Positions 26,325 through 36,013 of a DNA stretch of 64,000 nt are shown one piece after another. Where the stretch lies: the NCBI RefSeq assembly GCF_002003265.1, contig NZ_CP019687.1, forward strand, positions 744,001-808,000, written 5' to 3'. A program made the translations under genes and the position numbers. This DNA comes from Paenibacillus larvae subsp. larvae (lineage in GTDB: Bacteria; Bacillota; Bacilli; Paenibacillales; NBRC-103111). Under the pieces are notes generated by a model. That model had not been told where the DNA came from. It did no database searches and saw only the letters and a list, made by a program, of their open reading frames with translations. Positions within the stretch are counted from its first letter, which is position 1, and each line of letters starts with the position of its first letter.

Positions 26325-27287
26325 TCAATTGGCAGTTGCCTGTTTTTCCTTTTCCCTTGGTCCCGAAAATAAATATTCTACCGTTTGCGTCAGTCCTTCC
26401 AGCAAGCCGGTCTGCGGTTTCCAACCCAGTTCCTCATAAGCCTTGCTGCAATCAAGTAAACTATACTTGATATCTCCTTGTCGTTCTTTGTCAATCATCA
26501 GAGGAAGTGATATACCGGTAACAGTTTGAAGCAGTTCATACAAATCGGCCGTATAAACTCCCTGACCGCTTCCAATGTGAACAATGGTTTGCTGACCCTC
26601 GGTCAATGCAAGCACGTTAGCCTTCGCCACATCTTTTACATATACATAATCTCTCAACGTGCCTCGGGGCATATCATCATATGTATACAGAGTCGAAGGT
26701 TGCCCGGTGAGCAAATTGTGCAAAAAGACAGGAATAACCCCGCATTCCCCTTCCGCAATCTGCCGCGCTCCGTATACATTTGCATAACGGAGGATTACAT
26801 AAGTTGTCCTGTGTATTTCCGCATACAGATGTATGTATTTTTCACTGATATATTTTGTAATGGCATAAGGTGATTGAAAGGAGGGAAAGGCTTGTTCACT
26901 GGTTGGATAACTAAGCGCATTTCCTGACAAAGCCCCCCCTGAGGAAGCAAATATGATCCTCTGTACCTTGTACTCCACGGAAAGTTGCAGGATATTCATC
27001 AGCCCCAATATGTTGATGTCTGCATCCAGCATAGGATCTTCCCAGGACTTGGGGACCGATTTTTGTGCGGCATGATGGTTCACAATATCAGGACGTTCCT
27101 CATCAAAAACCCGGTTTAATTCCTTTGATCGAATATCTACCTGATAAAACTTGGCTTTTGGGTGTACATTAAGCAGGGTTCCCGTACTAAGAATATCCAC
27201 TACAACTACTTCATAACCTTCCTGAATATAGGCATCCACTACATGAGATCCGATGAATCCGGCTCCGCCTGTTACTAATATTTTCAC
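26325..27287 (-). CDS. NAD-dependent nucleotide-sugar epimerase/dehydratase (extended SDR)
   Basis: About 320 aa. A Rossmann NAD site GGAGFIGSHVVDAY is at the N-terminus and the catalytic YxxxK is YAITK in the middle; the serine is in the FASSGGALSG segment. This matches UDP-glucose 4-epimerase-like enzymes (GalE/WbpP group). The likely start is GTG at 27287 (MKILVTGG), with GAGGTGA upstream; GTG 27296 overlaps that site. It is divergent from the polysaccharide operon with a 414-base gap and probably supplies a UDP-hexose or UDP-HexNAc for it. Exact substrate is not resolvable. Confidence 0.82.
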   Translation of the reverse strand: MKILVTGGAGFIGSHVVDAYIQEGYEVVVVDILSTGTLLNVHPKAKFYQVDIRSKELNRVFDEERPDIVNHHAAQKSVPKSWEDPMLDADINILGLMNILQLSVEYKVQRIIFASSGGALSGNALSYPTSEQAFPSFQSPYAITKYISEKYIHLYAEIHRTTYVILRYANVYGARQIAEGECGVIPVFLHNLLTGQPSTLYTYDDMPRGTLRDYVYVKDVAKANVLALTEGQQTIVHIGSGQGVYTADLYELLQTVTGISLPLMIDKERQGDIKYSLLDCSKAYEELGWKPQTGLLEGLTQTVEYLFSGPREKEKQATAN

Positions 27288-27701
27288 TTTCTTCACCTCA
27301 ACCGTTTATTCCCACAACTAGTTGTATTGTATTAGGCCTTGCTGCAGTTTAGACTCATTTCTCAAATTCTTTGAAAAGATTTCTTACTTCCGTCCTATTT
27401 TTTAAGTTTAGGCATATTTAATAATTGATTCAAATTATAACTATATATTGACGATGAACACATTTAAACAATAAATTACGCTCTAAATGGCTAGGTTTTT
27501 TACAAATTGATTACTTATTCATCATCGTTTTATTTTGAATTTTTCATCAAATGGGGCTATATGCTTACATAAAAGCGGTACTAGGAATATTTCATAGATT
27601 CGTGCATAAAGTGTAGTACAAAAAACTTGTACATCTGCTGGACGGACGGTAGGACCTTGGTCCTGTGCATGGTTCAGCCAAGAAGAAGGAGTTCGTTATG
27701 C
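27288..27701. other. AT-rich region between the epimerase and the polysaccharide operon
   Basis: No gene seen. It is the likely promoter region of the polysaccharide operon. TTGACG (27448-27453) is a good -35, but the -10 at 17 bases (ATAAAT) is poor. No clear operator or hairpin was found. Confidence 0.3.
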
Positions 27702-28460
27702 ATGGACATTGAAATATCCCAAATTGTAAGAGCAGTGAAAAAGCGTGTTTGGTGGATTGTTTTGGGAGTTATTGTGGCAGTTGGCACTGCAGCTTTCTTC
27801 AGCTTCGTATGGATGACTCCCCGGTATGAGGCTAAAACCACTCTGCTTGTAAGAAGCCAACAAACGGAAAATCAGGTTAGTATGGCAGACCTGACAACAG
27901 CACAGCGTCTGGTTTCTACTTACGGGGAGATCATCAAAAGCAGGAAGGTTGCAGAAAAGGTAATCGAACAGGGCAAACTTCCCTGGAGCTCTGATGAGTT
28001 GATCGGACGAATCCGGTTTCAGGCAAGCGGGGATTCGCTCGTTACAACGGTATATGTAGAAGATCAGGAGGCAAGAAGAGCGTCCGAGACTGCCAATTTG
28101 GTTGCGGAAACCTTCATTACTTATATCCATGAGGTTTTCAAAGTGGATCATGTTTCCATTCTGGACAAAGCGGATCCGAATGGACCGCTAACCCCTATAC
28201 GCCCCAAACCTTTCTTGAATATGCTGTTGGCATTTCTGGCGTCCATAGTTCTGGGCATATTGGTTGCAGTTTTATCCGAAGTGCTGGACCGTACCTTTAA
28301 AACAGAGCAGGAAGTGGAACGGTTCCTCGGTATACCTGTTCTCGCGACAGTACCAAGAGTGAAGTTTAAAACCGGCAGAAAAAAGACGGACATAAAAAAG
28401 AAAAGGAGGGAAGCCAGAAGTGAGAGCACGGAAGCCGGTCAGACATCTGTTTTGCCTTGA
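27702..28460 (+). CDS. Wzz-like chain-length determinant / BY-kinase activator
   Basis: A 252-aa membrane protein, start ATG 27702 after AAGAAGGAG (an upstream in-frame ATG at 27627 has no good site). Residues 1-15 are cytosolic, with a membrane helix at about 18-38. The extracytoplasmic Wzz domain follows (PRYEAKTTLLV), then a second helix at about 175-197 preceded by the proline motif PNGPLTPIRPKP. The basic cytosolic tail (about 40 residues) probably contacts the next gene's kinase, as in CapA/CapB and YwqC/YwqD. First gene of the locus; the kinase start lies within its end. Confidence 0.88.
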   Translation: MDIEISQIVRAVKKRVWWIVLGVIVAVGTAAFFSFVWMTPRYEAKTTLLVRSQQTENQVSMADLTTAQRLVSTYGEIIKSRKVAEKVIEQGKLPWSSDELIGRIRFQASGDSLVTTVYVEDQEARRASETANLVAETFITYIHEVFKVDHVSILDKADPNGPLTPIRPKPFLNMLLAFLASIVLGILVAVLSEVLDRTFKTEQEVERFLGIPVLATVPRVKFKTGRKKTDIKKKRREARSESTEAGQTSVLP

Positions 28461-29088
28461 TCATTCAAAATCAATTGCAGCCGAAGTATTTCGAACGCTG
28501 CGGACAAATATCAGGTATACGGGTTTAAGCCGACCGATTCATTCGCTTGTCATCACAAGTTCCCTGCCGGGAGAAGGAAAGTCTACAGTAGCAGCAAATC
28601 TGGCTGTGGCCATGGCACAAGAAAAAAAACGGATTTTGCTGGTAGATGCGGACCTTAGAAAGCCTACCCAGCATGAGTGGTTCCATATACCTCATTTTCC
28701 GGGTTTGTCGAATGTTCTGTTAGGCCAGGCACCGCTGGAAAACGCCATCCATTATGTGGAAGATGCACTTGTGCACGTGCTTCCGGCCGGCCCGCTTCCC
28801 CCGAATCCGTCAGAGCTCCTGGGCAGTTTAGATATGCAGCAGTTCATGGTCATTTTACAAAAAGATTATGATATGGTCCTGATCGACTCCCCTCCTATCC
28901 TGCCGGTCAGTGACGGACTCGTTTTGTCCCGGTTGGCAGACGGCGTTCTGCTTGTGATCCGCTCCGGTAAAACATCGCAGGAAAAAGCGAGGAAAGCCAA
29001 ATCGCAGCTCGATCATGTCAAAGCTCATTTGATTGGCAGCGTCTTTAATGCCCATAACCTCAAGCAGCGGGCATATCAGTATGATTGA
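28420..29088 (+). CDS. Bacterial tyrosine kinase (CapB/CpsD/YwqD type)
   Basis: A 222-aa cytosolic BY-kinase controlling polysaccharide assembly. Walker A is SSLPGEGKSTVAAN (about residues 47-60), Walker A' LLVDADLRKP, Walker B MVLIDSPP. The tail NLKQRAYQYD carries the tyrosines for autophosphorylation, fewer than in most BY-kinases. The start is GTG at 28420 with AAAAGGAGGG upstream, overlapping the Wzz-like gene by 41 bases. Together they form the split kinase/activator pair typical of Bacillota. Confidence 0.9.
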   Translation: MRARKPVRHLFCLDHSKSIAAEVFRTLRTNIRYTGLSRPIHSLVITSSLPGEGKSTVAANLAVAMAQEKKRILLVDADLRKPTQHEWFHIPHFPGLSNVLLGQAPLENAIHYVEDALVHVLPAGPLPPNPSELLGSLDMQQFMVILQKDYDMVLIDSPPILPVSDGLVLSRLADGVLLVIRSGKTSQEKARKAKSQLDHVKAHLIGSVFNAHNLKQRAYQYD

Positions 29089-29118
29089 CATCAAAAGAAA
29101 GCAAAGGAGAGATCCGGG

Positions 29119-30444
29119 ATGGGAGTTGAAATGAAGCTCATTGCAAAGGAAAGCTTGCTGCGGCGTATACGGGAGAAAACGGCGATAGTCGGAGTGATCG
29201 GACTCGGCTATGTAGGACTTCCTTTTGCTGTGGAGAAAGCGAAAGTCGGTTTCTCCGTTATCGGGCTTGACCGAAATCAAGCAAGGGTGGACATGGTAAA
29301 CCGTGGTTTAAGTTATATTGACGATGTTTGTCAGGAAGAACTGCGGATAGTGGTTTCTGAGGGCAGATTAAGGGCGGAGACGGATTTTACTTGCATTTCG
29401 GAAATGGATGCGGTGGTTATCTGTGTTCCAACTCCCCTGACGAAAAACAGGTCCCCTGATTTACGGTTTGTGACACATGTGGCTGGGGAAATCTCGTCCA
29501 GAATGAAGCCGGGACAACTGATTAGCCTGGAGTCCACCACATATCCCGGAACTACGCGTGAGGTTATATTGCCTATTCTTGAATCCTCGGGTCTACGGGT
29601 GGAAGAAGATTTTTTCGTAAGCCATTCACCTGAGCGTGTCGATCCGGGAAATACACGATACTCCACGAAAAACACAAACAAAATTGTAGGAGGGATAGGT
29701 CCCGGCTCGCTGGAAGTGGCACAGTGTTTTTATGAGCAGACCGTGGAGCATGTGGTGCCGGTCAGCAGCACGGATGCTGCGGAGCTTGTAAAAGTATTTG
29801 AGAATACGTTTCGTGCGGTTAATATAGCACTCGTCAATGAACTGGCCCAATTATGCTACCGAATGCGTCTTAACGTGTGGGAAGTACTGGATGCGGCTTT
29901 TACCAAACCTTTCGGAATCCTGCCATTTTATCCCGGACCGGGGGTGGGTGGGCATTGTATTCCGATTGATCCGCATTATCTGGAGTGGAAAGCGAAAGAG
30001 TTTCATTTCCATACTCATTTTATAGCACTTGCCGGTGAAATCAACCGGGGCATGCCCGGTTTTGTTGTAGAACGAACGCTTGATTTGTTATACCGATTGG
30101 AAAAACCCTTTTCAAAAATGACAGTTCTTGTACTGGGTGCCGCATATAAAAGGGACCTTTCGGACTATAGGGAATCTCCTAATCTTCTCATTATGAAACA
30201 GCTTCAAAGCAAAGTGGAAGTGCGTTACCATGATCCCCTGGTTCCGTTCATCCATGACGGGGAATGGAGCCTTGCATCTGTATCTTTAACAGAAGAAGAA
30301 ATCCGGAAAGCGGATTTGGTGCTGATTCTAACTGATCACCGGGTTATTGACTACGGGTGGGTAGCCGAGCACGCAAGTCTTGTGTTTGATACAAGAAATG
30401 CCGTGAAATCATCCCAATGGAGAGAGAAGGTTCATCTTTTATGA
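29119..30444 (+). CDS. wbpA: UDP-N-acetylglucosamine 6-dehydrogenase (WbpA-like)
   Basis: A 441-aa nucleotide-sugar dehydrogenase oxidising C6 of a UDP-HexNAc to the uronic acid with two NAD+. The N-terminal Rossmann domain has GVIGLGYVGLPFAVE; the central domain has the catalytic Cys in GPGVGGHCIPIDPHY and Glu/Lys helpers (ESTTYPG; ELVKVFENTFRAVNIA); the C-terminal domain contains VLVLGAAYKRDLSDYRESP. WbpA-type rather than UDP-glucose dehydrogenase is favoured because the wbpB-, wbpD- and wbpE-like genes follow directly. The ATG follows AAAGGAGAG. Confidence 0.88.
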   Translation: MGVEMKLIAKESLLRRIREKTAIVGVIGLGYVGLPFAVEKAKVGFSVIGLDRNQARVDMVNRGLSYIDDVCQEELRIVVSEGRLRAETDFTCISEMDAVVICVPTPLTKNRSPDLRFVTHVAGEISSRMKPGQLISLESTTYPGTTREVILPILESSGLRVEEDFFVSHSPERVDPGNTRYSTKNTNKIVGGIGPGSLEVAQCFYEQTVEHVVPVSSTDAAELVKVFENTFRAVNIALVNELAQLCYRMRLNVWEVLDAAFTKPFGILPFYPGPGVGGHCIPIDPHYLEWKAKEFHFHTHFIALAGEINRGMPGFVVERTLDLLYRLEKPFSKMTVLVLGAAYKRDLSDYRESPNLLIMKQLQSKVEVRYHDPLVPFIHDGEWSLASVSLTEEEIRKADLVLILTDHRVIDYGWVAEHASLVFDTRNAVKSSQWREKVHLL

Positions 30445-31379
30445 TACGGATAGGAGTAATTGGAGCGGGCCGGTGGGGAATGAATCTGATCCGTACTTTT
30501 CAGGAGCTTGGCCATCTCTACGCCGTTGCCGAAACTTCGACATCGCTCCGTTCAGCCCTGGCGGTCCATTATCCGCAGGCCCGGCTTTACGCTTCCCATA
30601 AGGACCTGCTTGAATCCGGAGCTGAAGCGGTTATCATAGCAGCCCCGGCAACGGACCATTATCCTCTTGCCAAACAATCCCTGGAACAGGGGCTTGACGT
30701 TTTTGTGGAAAAACCGATGACGTTAACTTCTGCAGAGGCAGAGGATTTGGTACAAATTTCCAAAGGTAAGGGGCGTGTGCTGATGGTAGGGCATCTTCTG
30801 GTTCATCAGCCGGCCGTTCAATGGATACGTAAAGCTATTGGGAAAGGGATGATCGGGCGGGTACATAGCCTGGCACATACCCGGCGTAAGTTGGGAAAAA
30901 TCAGGAAAGCGGAAAATGTGCTTTGGAGCCTGGGGGTTCATGATTTAGCTGTGTGCCTTCATCTGCTGGATGCGGATCCGGTTGAGGTCAAGGCATACGG
31001 AAAGCGGCTGATTCAGCGTGATATTGAAGATGAGGTAGAACTCCACTTGACATTTCCTTATGGTGTAAAAGCATCTTTGTACTGCTCCTGGCTGTGGCCG
31101 GAGCAGGAGAGGAGATTGCTTATTAGGGGGACGGAAGGAATGTTTGTCTATGAGGAGGAGCATCAGACGGTAACACTCCATCGGAAATGGGTTAAGGATG
31201 ATCTGAATATTGAAGACAAGAACCGGGAAGTGGTGTTTACCGGTCATGCACAGCCTCTGCTTCTGGAATGCCGGCATTTTATCGACTGTGTGAAGAACAG
31301 GGCAGTCCCGCTTACGGATGGAGAGAGCGGGGCGGCAGTTATACGTGTTTTGGAACAAGCGATGCAGGAAGTGGACTAA
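30441..31379 (+). CDS. wbpB: Gfo/Idh/MocA oxidoreductase (WbpB-like 3-dehydrogenase)
   Basis: A 312-aa NAD(P)-binding enzyme. The start ATG 30441 overlaps the stop of the preceding gene (ATGA). N-terminal Rossmann motif GVIGAGRWGMN and the family motif VEKPMTLT near residue 90 are present. In the Wbp pathway this enzyme oxidises C3 of UDP-GlcNAcA so that the aminotransferase can act. The order dehydrogenase-oxidoreductase-acetyltransferase-aminotransferase is that of the wbpABDE set, which is the main reason for the call. Confidence 0.85.
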   Translation: MIRIGVIGAGRWGMNLIRTFQELGHLYAVAETSTSLRSALAVHYPQARLYASHKDLLESGAEAVIIAAPATDHYPLAKQSLEQGLDVFVEKPMTLTSAEAEDLVQISKGKGRVLMVGHLLVHQPAVQWIRKAIGKGMIGRVHSLAHTRRKLGKIRKAENVLWSLGVHDLAVCLHLLDADPVEVKAYGKRLIQRDIEDEVELHLTFPYGVKASLYCSWLWPEQERRLLIRGTEGMFVYEEEHQTVTLHRKWVKDDLNIEDKNREVVFTGHAQPLLLECRHFIDCVKNRAVPLTDGESGAAVIRVLEQAMQEVD

Positions 31380-31430
31380 TGCTAACGCATTTTGCATTTT
31401 TATCCTTACGAATACGGGAAGGAGAAAAAG

Positions 31431-32021
31431 ATGAGCAAAGACAGTTACTTTGTCCATGAATCGTCATATGTGGATGCGGGGGCCAGCATTGGATCCGGGA
31501 CGAAAATATGGCATTTCAGTCATGTGATGGAAGGAGCTGAGATCGGAGAGAATTGTATCCTTGGACAAAACGTCTTTGTGGCGGGAGGAGTACGAATCGG
31601 CAGTGGTGTCAAGATCCAAAATAATGTATCCATTTACGAAGGGGTTATTCTGGAAGACCATGTATTTTGCGGACCAAGTATGGTATTTACCAACGTAAAG
31701 ATTCCCAGGTCATCCTTTCCCCGCAACCGGAAAAAGGATTATCTTATTACCCGGGTTAAAAAAGGAGCCACTATCGGGGCTAATTCGACTATTGTATGCG
31801 GGATAACCATTGAAGAATATGCTTTCATTGCAGCCGGTGCCGTCATTACCAAGAATGTACCTGCTCATGCCATCATGGCCGGCATTCCTGCCAGTTTCAG
31901 GGGATGGGCTTGTGTATGCGGAGAAAGCATGCAAGTACGAAAGGATGAAATCCATTGTCCATACTGCGGACGATGTTATTTCAAGCGGGGCAGGGGACTA
32001 GCAGAACGTGGATCGGAGTAG
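31431..32021 (+). CDS. wbpD: Left-handed beta-helix N-acetyltransferase (WbpD-like)
   Basis: A 196-aa enzyme with hexapeptide repeats from residue 10 to about 150 ([39 protein letters not shown]). It includes the active-site-like KKGATIGAN and the [11 protein letters not shown] end motif. A C-terminal extension has CxC and CxxC pairs ([16 protein letters not shown]), probably a zinc site. WbpD acetylates the 3-amino group of the UDP-sugar. The start is ATG 31431 after AAGGAG; an in-frame ATG 39 bases earlier is weaker. Confidence 0.87.
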   Translation: MSKDSYFVHESSYVDAGASIGSGTKIWHFSHVMEGAEIGENCILGQNVFVAGGVRIGSGVKIQNNVSIYEGVILEDHVFCGPSMVFTNVKIPRSSFPRNRKKDYLITRVKKGATIGANSTIVCGITIEEYAFIAAGAVITKNVPAHAIMAGIPASFRGWACVCGESMQVRKDEIHCPYCGRCYFKRGRGLAERGSE

Positions 32022-32039
32022 CAGTTGAAGGAAAGGGAG

Positions 32040-33146
32040 ATGAACCATGTGAAAGTTCCGTTTTTTCAATTAAATGATGAATGGTCCGAAATAGGAGATG
32101 CCCTGCAGACCGCTGTACTGAACGTACTGCGTTCAGGGACATTTATTTTGGGCCCCGAGGTAGAGGCCTTTGAAGCAGCCGCAGCCGCTTATCTGGGAGT
32201 AAAGTATGCAGTAGGTGTTAACTCGGGAACGGATGCCTTACTTATTGCATTAAAAGCAGCCGGCATTGGTGAAGGCGACGAAGTGATTACACCGTCCTTT
32301 ACTTTTTTTGCTACGGCGGAAGCGATCAGCCAAGCGGGAGCCGTTCCGGTTTTTGCCGATATAGAGCCAGGGTATTTTAGCTTGGATCCTGATAAGGTCA
32401 AGAAAGCAATCACCCCCCGGACTAAGGCTATTTTACCAGTACATCTGTTTGGGGCTCCGGCCGACATGAATGAAATAATGAAGATTGCTGCCGATAACGG
32501 GCTCTTTGTTATTGAGGATGCAGCACAGGCTTTCGGTTTAAAGCTCGGAACCGGAATGGCAGGAACTTTTGGCGACGTCGGCTGCTATTCTTTCTTTCCC
32601 ACCAAAAATCTCGGTGCATATGGGGATGGAGGGCTGCTTGTAACCAGCCGTGAGGATATGGCAGCTGCAGCTCGTATGCTGCGTACACATGGGGCCGCAC
32701 ATAAATATTACAATGAAATGCTCGGATACAATTCCAGACTGGATGAAATTCAAGCTGCCATCCTGCGGGTAAAACTTCCTTTTGTTGATGAATGGAACCG
32801 GATGCGAAGGGTGGCAGCAGTCCGGTATTCCTCTTTGTTTGAAGGGGTGGAACATATACGGGCTCCATTTGTAAGTGAGGATGAATTTCACATTTTTCAT
32901 CAGTATACGGTACGCGTATTACAGGGGAAACGGGATAAGGCCAAAAAAGCTCTTGCAGACGCGGGAATCGGCTCCATGATCTATTATGAAACGTCGGTCC
33001 ATCTCCTTCCTGTTTACAACCATGCGGCAGTTTCTTCTCTGCCACATACTGAGCGGGCTTCCCGGGAAGTTTTATCCCTTCCGCTGTGGCCTCATATACC
33101 GGAGGAGATTCAAGAGCAGGTAGTGAAAGTTCTGAGGGGACTGTGA
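32040..33146 (+). CDS. wbpE: DegT/DnrJ/EryC1 sugar aminotransferase (WbpE-like)
   Basis: A 368-aa PLP enzyme. The PLP lysine is about residue 189 in FFPTKNLGAYGDGG; other family segments are GTDALLIALKAAGIGEGDEVI, VIEDAAQAFG and YNSRLDEIQAAIL. WbpE transfers an amino group from glutamate to the 3-keto UDP-sugar made by WbpB. The start is ATG 32040 (AAGGAAA upstream) or GTG 32049; upstream TTG 32025 is less likely. It overlaps the flippase start by four bases, showing one transcript. Confidence 0.9.
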   Translation: MNHVKVPFFQLNDEWSEIGDALQTAVLNVLRSGTFILGPEVEAFEAAAAAYLGVKYAVGVNSGTDALLIALKAAGIGEGDEVITPSFTFFATAEAISQAGAVPVFADIEPGYFSLDPDKVKKAITPRTKAILPVHLFGAPADMNEIMKIAADNGLFVIEDAAQAFGLKLGTGMAGTFGDVGCYSFFPTKNLGAYGDGGLLVTSREDMAAAARMLRTHGAAHKYYNEMLGYNSRLDEIQAAILRVKLPFVDEWNRMRRVAAVRYSSLFEGVEHIRAPFVSEDEFHIFHQYTVRVLQGKRDKAKKALADAGIGSMIYYETSVHLLPVYNHAAVSSLPHTERASREVLSLPLWPHIPEEIQEQVVKVLRGL

Positions 33147-34431
33147 GCGGGAGGGTCAGGCAGCTGGTTTCTCAAAGTATGCTGAACCGGCCTTTCGTCA
33201 AGCAGGTTTCCGTCCTTGCAGGAGGAACCGCCTTTAGCCAGCTGCTTCTGGTTGCCGCCTCTCCCGTACTGACCAGGCTTTACACACCCGAACAATTCGG
33301 CGTGCTTTCCGTATATGTAGCTTTGCTGTCCATATTTACCGTTATAGGATCCCTGCAGTATGAACAGGCCATCCCCATCGTACCTGATAAGAAAGGAGTC
33401 TCCAACCTGATTGCTTTATGTGCACTGATACTGGGTACGGTATGTCTGCTTCTTATGCTGGGCACAGTCTTCTTTGCCGGCACTATCAGCCGAATGACGG
33501 ATACCCCAGTCTTGGCCGGCTGCCTGTGGCTTCTTCCCTTCAGTTTACTCGGTGGGGGTTTATATCAAATTTTGAATGGATGGGCGGTACGTGAAAAACA
33601 ATTTGGAGAATTAGCTAAAACGAAGCTCAGCCAAAGCTTTGGCATGATGTCTGTGCAAATAGGGGGGGGTTGTTTCAATTTGGCAACTGGGGACTTCTTT
33701 TCGGGGATGCCATCGGACGGGTAAGCGGCAGCGCCCGGCTTATTAAAGCTATCAAGAGGCAGCAAGGCTTTAGCCGAACCGATATCACTTTCTCGGGTCT
33801 CGGCGAAATGGCAAAACGATACATGAAATTCCCTCTTATGTCTACTTGGTCTTCTGGACTCAACCAGCTGGGGCTGCAGCTTCCTGCCTTTATGCTGGCA
33901 GTTTTCTACGGACCGTCAGCGGTCGGCTGGTACGCACTCGCTCAAAGGGTTATCGGTATACCGTTTCAGGTTATCGGCTCTTCAGTAGGTGAGGTTTACT
34001 TGGCTGAAGCCGCCAAAATTAGCCGGGAGAAAGGAGAAAGACTGCATACACTTTTTTGGAAAACCGTCAAGCATATGACCGTTCTTGCATTTCCGATAGC
34101 TCTGTGTCTTTTTTTGGCGGCTCCGTGGGCATTCCGGCTTGTATTTGGCCAGGATTGGGGACCTTCAGGAGACTTTCTTAGAATTCTGAGTGTGATGTTT
34201 TTCTTTCAGTTCATCACAAGTCCGGTAGCCGGTACGCTGCAAATAACGGAACGGCAAGATCTGCATTTGATCAGGGAAGTCATCCGCGTCGTACTTCTGG
34301 CCGGAGCTCTGCTTCTGGCAAATTGGACCGGGCGTTCTGCTTTTACGGCTATTGTCTATATCAGCATCGGGGGATCAATTGGTTATTTAGTGCACGGATT
34401 CATATCCTGGTATGCAACCCGTACATTTTGA
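33143..34431 (+). pseudogene. Wzx-type polysaccharide flippase, frameshifted in a G8 tract
   Basis: Two overlapping frames encode one membrane protein of about 429 aa of the Polysacc_synt/MATE-like family that moves lipid-linked repeat units across the membrane. The first frame starts at GTG 33143 (GTGA overlap with the aminotransferase stop) and shows TRLYTPEQFGVLSVYVAL. It fails at a run of eight G (33662-33669). The second frame carries on with LFQFGNWGLLFGDAIGR and ends at 34431. Nine or six G would restore the frame. As read, the product stops at about residue 193. Either phase-variable, decayed, or an assembly error. Confidence 0.85.
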
Positions 34432-34462
34432 AGCAAGTGTAAACAAGGGAGGAGCCTTGCTA

Positions 34463-36010
34463 GTGATAAATAAAAAGAAAGTGGCATTGTTTCAGTATAA
34501 TGAAGAATTTCCGCCTGAACTGCCGTCTTTTCCTACTTATTTACAAGCGACCTGGATGGACAATAAGGTGATCGAGCATTATTTTTTCAGACAGCCGGAG
34601 CGCATGGAGCTGTTCCTCTCTTTTTTGAAAAAGTCATATATAGGTGTGCTGCTCCATACGGATACCGATTGGGTTAGTTACGCCTGGATGTCCCGCCCCG
34701 GAAGCGACCCGCCCCCACATTTGCCACGGACTGTTCTGGAAACGGGCGGATATTGGATCTTCTTCTGCCGGACTAACAACGGGTATCAGAATCAGGGGAA
34801 TTTTAAGCGTGCCCTCGCTCTGCTTGTCCGTAAGGCCTTTGAGAGGGAAGAAATGCCTAAGGTTTTCGCTGATATTCAAGAGGATAACGATTCCTCCTGG
34901 AAAGGAACGATGGCCATCGGATTTAAAAGAATAGGAAGTATCTATGGCTTGGAGGCGACCCTATTCAGCAAAAGCGTTTCACTTCGGGAAAAATGGAGGT
35001 GGGGCCGAAGGCAAGTCCGGGAACATAAATACGAGACGGATATTTGCCAGGTCCATATGGAATCTTCCCTACAGCATGAGGTGCCCGATATCCAGTTTGC
35101 AGAGGGCTGGATCGCTTACCAGGAGATTAAATGGGGCGTAAAGGCGGCCCGAATCAGCATCACGAAGAAAAAAGGCGAGATTCCCTCCCTTCATACCGTA
35201 CTGTATCACGATTCCAAAGGACGTTTGTTTCATCCGCCCATGAGCTTTTATGTACCAATCCATTTTCAATCTTCACCAACCCAGAAAAAGTACAGACAAC
35301 ATATGCAGTTTCTGGAGCTTGCACAGCCTCTGGTCGACTTGCTTCAAGGCAGCGGATTCAGGCATACGATAGCATTCTCGCCTGAACTGCTGGATATCCG
35401 TCCCTGGCAGTGGGCAGGCTTTACGACTGATATCCGGTATACGTTCAGCGTGGAATTTCCCTACTCTATGGATAAGGCGGATAAGCAGGTCCGCAACAGA
35501 GTGAACAAGGCAGTACGGCATGGTTATACCTTCAAACGGAATCCGCAATTTGAACATGTTGCGGAATGTCTGAAAGCAACGGAAAAGCGCCAAGGATTTA
35601 CCCATCCGCTTTCGTTAAGCGACATGAAACTGGCCCTTCAACTGCTTGGAGAGGAATCGCTCCGGACGTATGCAGTCTATTCTCCTACAGGCGAGCCTGT
35701 CAGTGCTCAATTGGTCCTGCATAAAGAAGGGAGCAGGGCCTACGGATGGGCATGCGGTACTAAAACAGAACATGCTTCCAATGGGGTTTTCCAGCTTCTT
35801 GAGAAAGAAACCATCGATGATCTGCAAAAGGCCGGAGCTACGGGATATGATTTTGCGGGGGCTAATTTGCAGCATGTTGCCATGGCCAAAATGGGCTGGG
35901 GAGGATCGCTTGTCCCTTATTATACGATCGAGCCTTACGGGGTTAAATCTGCGGCTAAATGGGCAAGGAACTGGTGGAGATTTCACACCAGAAGCAGGGA
36001 GGTCCGCTAA
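34463..36010 (+). CDS. Two-domain GNAT/FemAB-like acyltransferase in the polysaccharide locus
   Basis: A 515-aa protein. The N-terminal part (to about residue 160) looks like a diverged GNAT domain (NFKRALALLVRKAFEREEMPKV helix, FADIQEDND). The C-terminal part (about residues 230-500) resembles the FemAB-like acetyltransferase domain (Acetyltransf_6), with KQVRNRVNKAVRHGY, GEPVSAQLVLH and YDFAGANLQHVAMAKMGWGG. Such proteins in exopolysaccharide loci may transfer acyl or aminoacyl groups to sugars. The start is GTG 34463 after AAGGGAGGAG. It lies three bases before the deacetylase gene and probably works with it. The fold is inferred from motif feel, not a search. Confidence 0.6.
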   Translation: MINKKKVALFQYNEEFPPELPSFPTYLQATWMDNKVIEHYFFRQPERMELFLSFLKKSYIGVLLHTDTDWVSYAWMSRPGSDPPPHLPRTVLETGGYWIFFCRTNNGYQNQGNFKRALALLVRKAFEREEMPKVFADIQEDNDSSWKGTMAIGFKRIGSIYGLEATLFSKSVSLREKWRWGRRQVREHKYETDICQVHMESSLQHEVPDIQFAEGWIAYQEIKWGVKAARISITKKKGEIPSLHTVLYHDSKGRLFHPPMSFYVPIHFQSSPTQKKYRQHMQFLELAQPLVDLLQGSGFRHTIAFSPELLDIRPWQWAGFTTDIRYTFSVEFPYSMDKADKQVRNRVNKAVRHGYTFKRNPQFEHVAECLKATEKRQGFTHPLSLSDMKLALQLLGEESLRTYAVYSPTGEPVSAQLVLHKEGSRAYGWACGTKTEHASNGVFQLLEKETIDDLQKAGATGYDFAGANLQHVAMAKMGWGGSLVPYYTIEPYGVKSAAKWARNWWRFHTRSREVR

Positions 36011-36013
36011 TAA

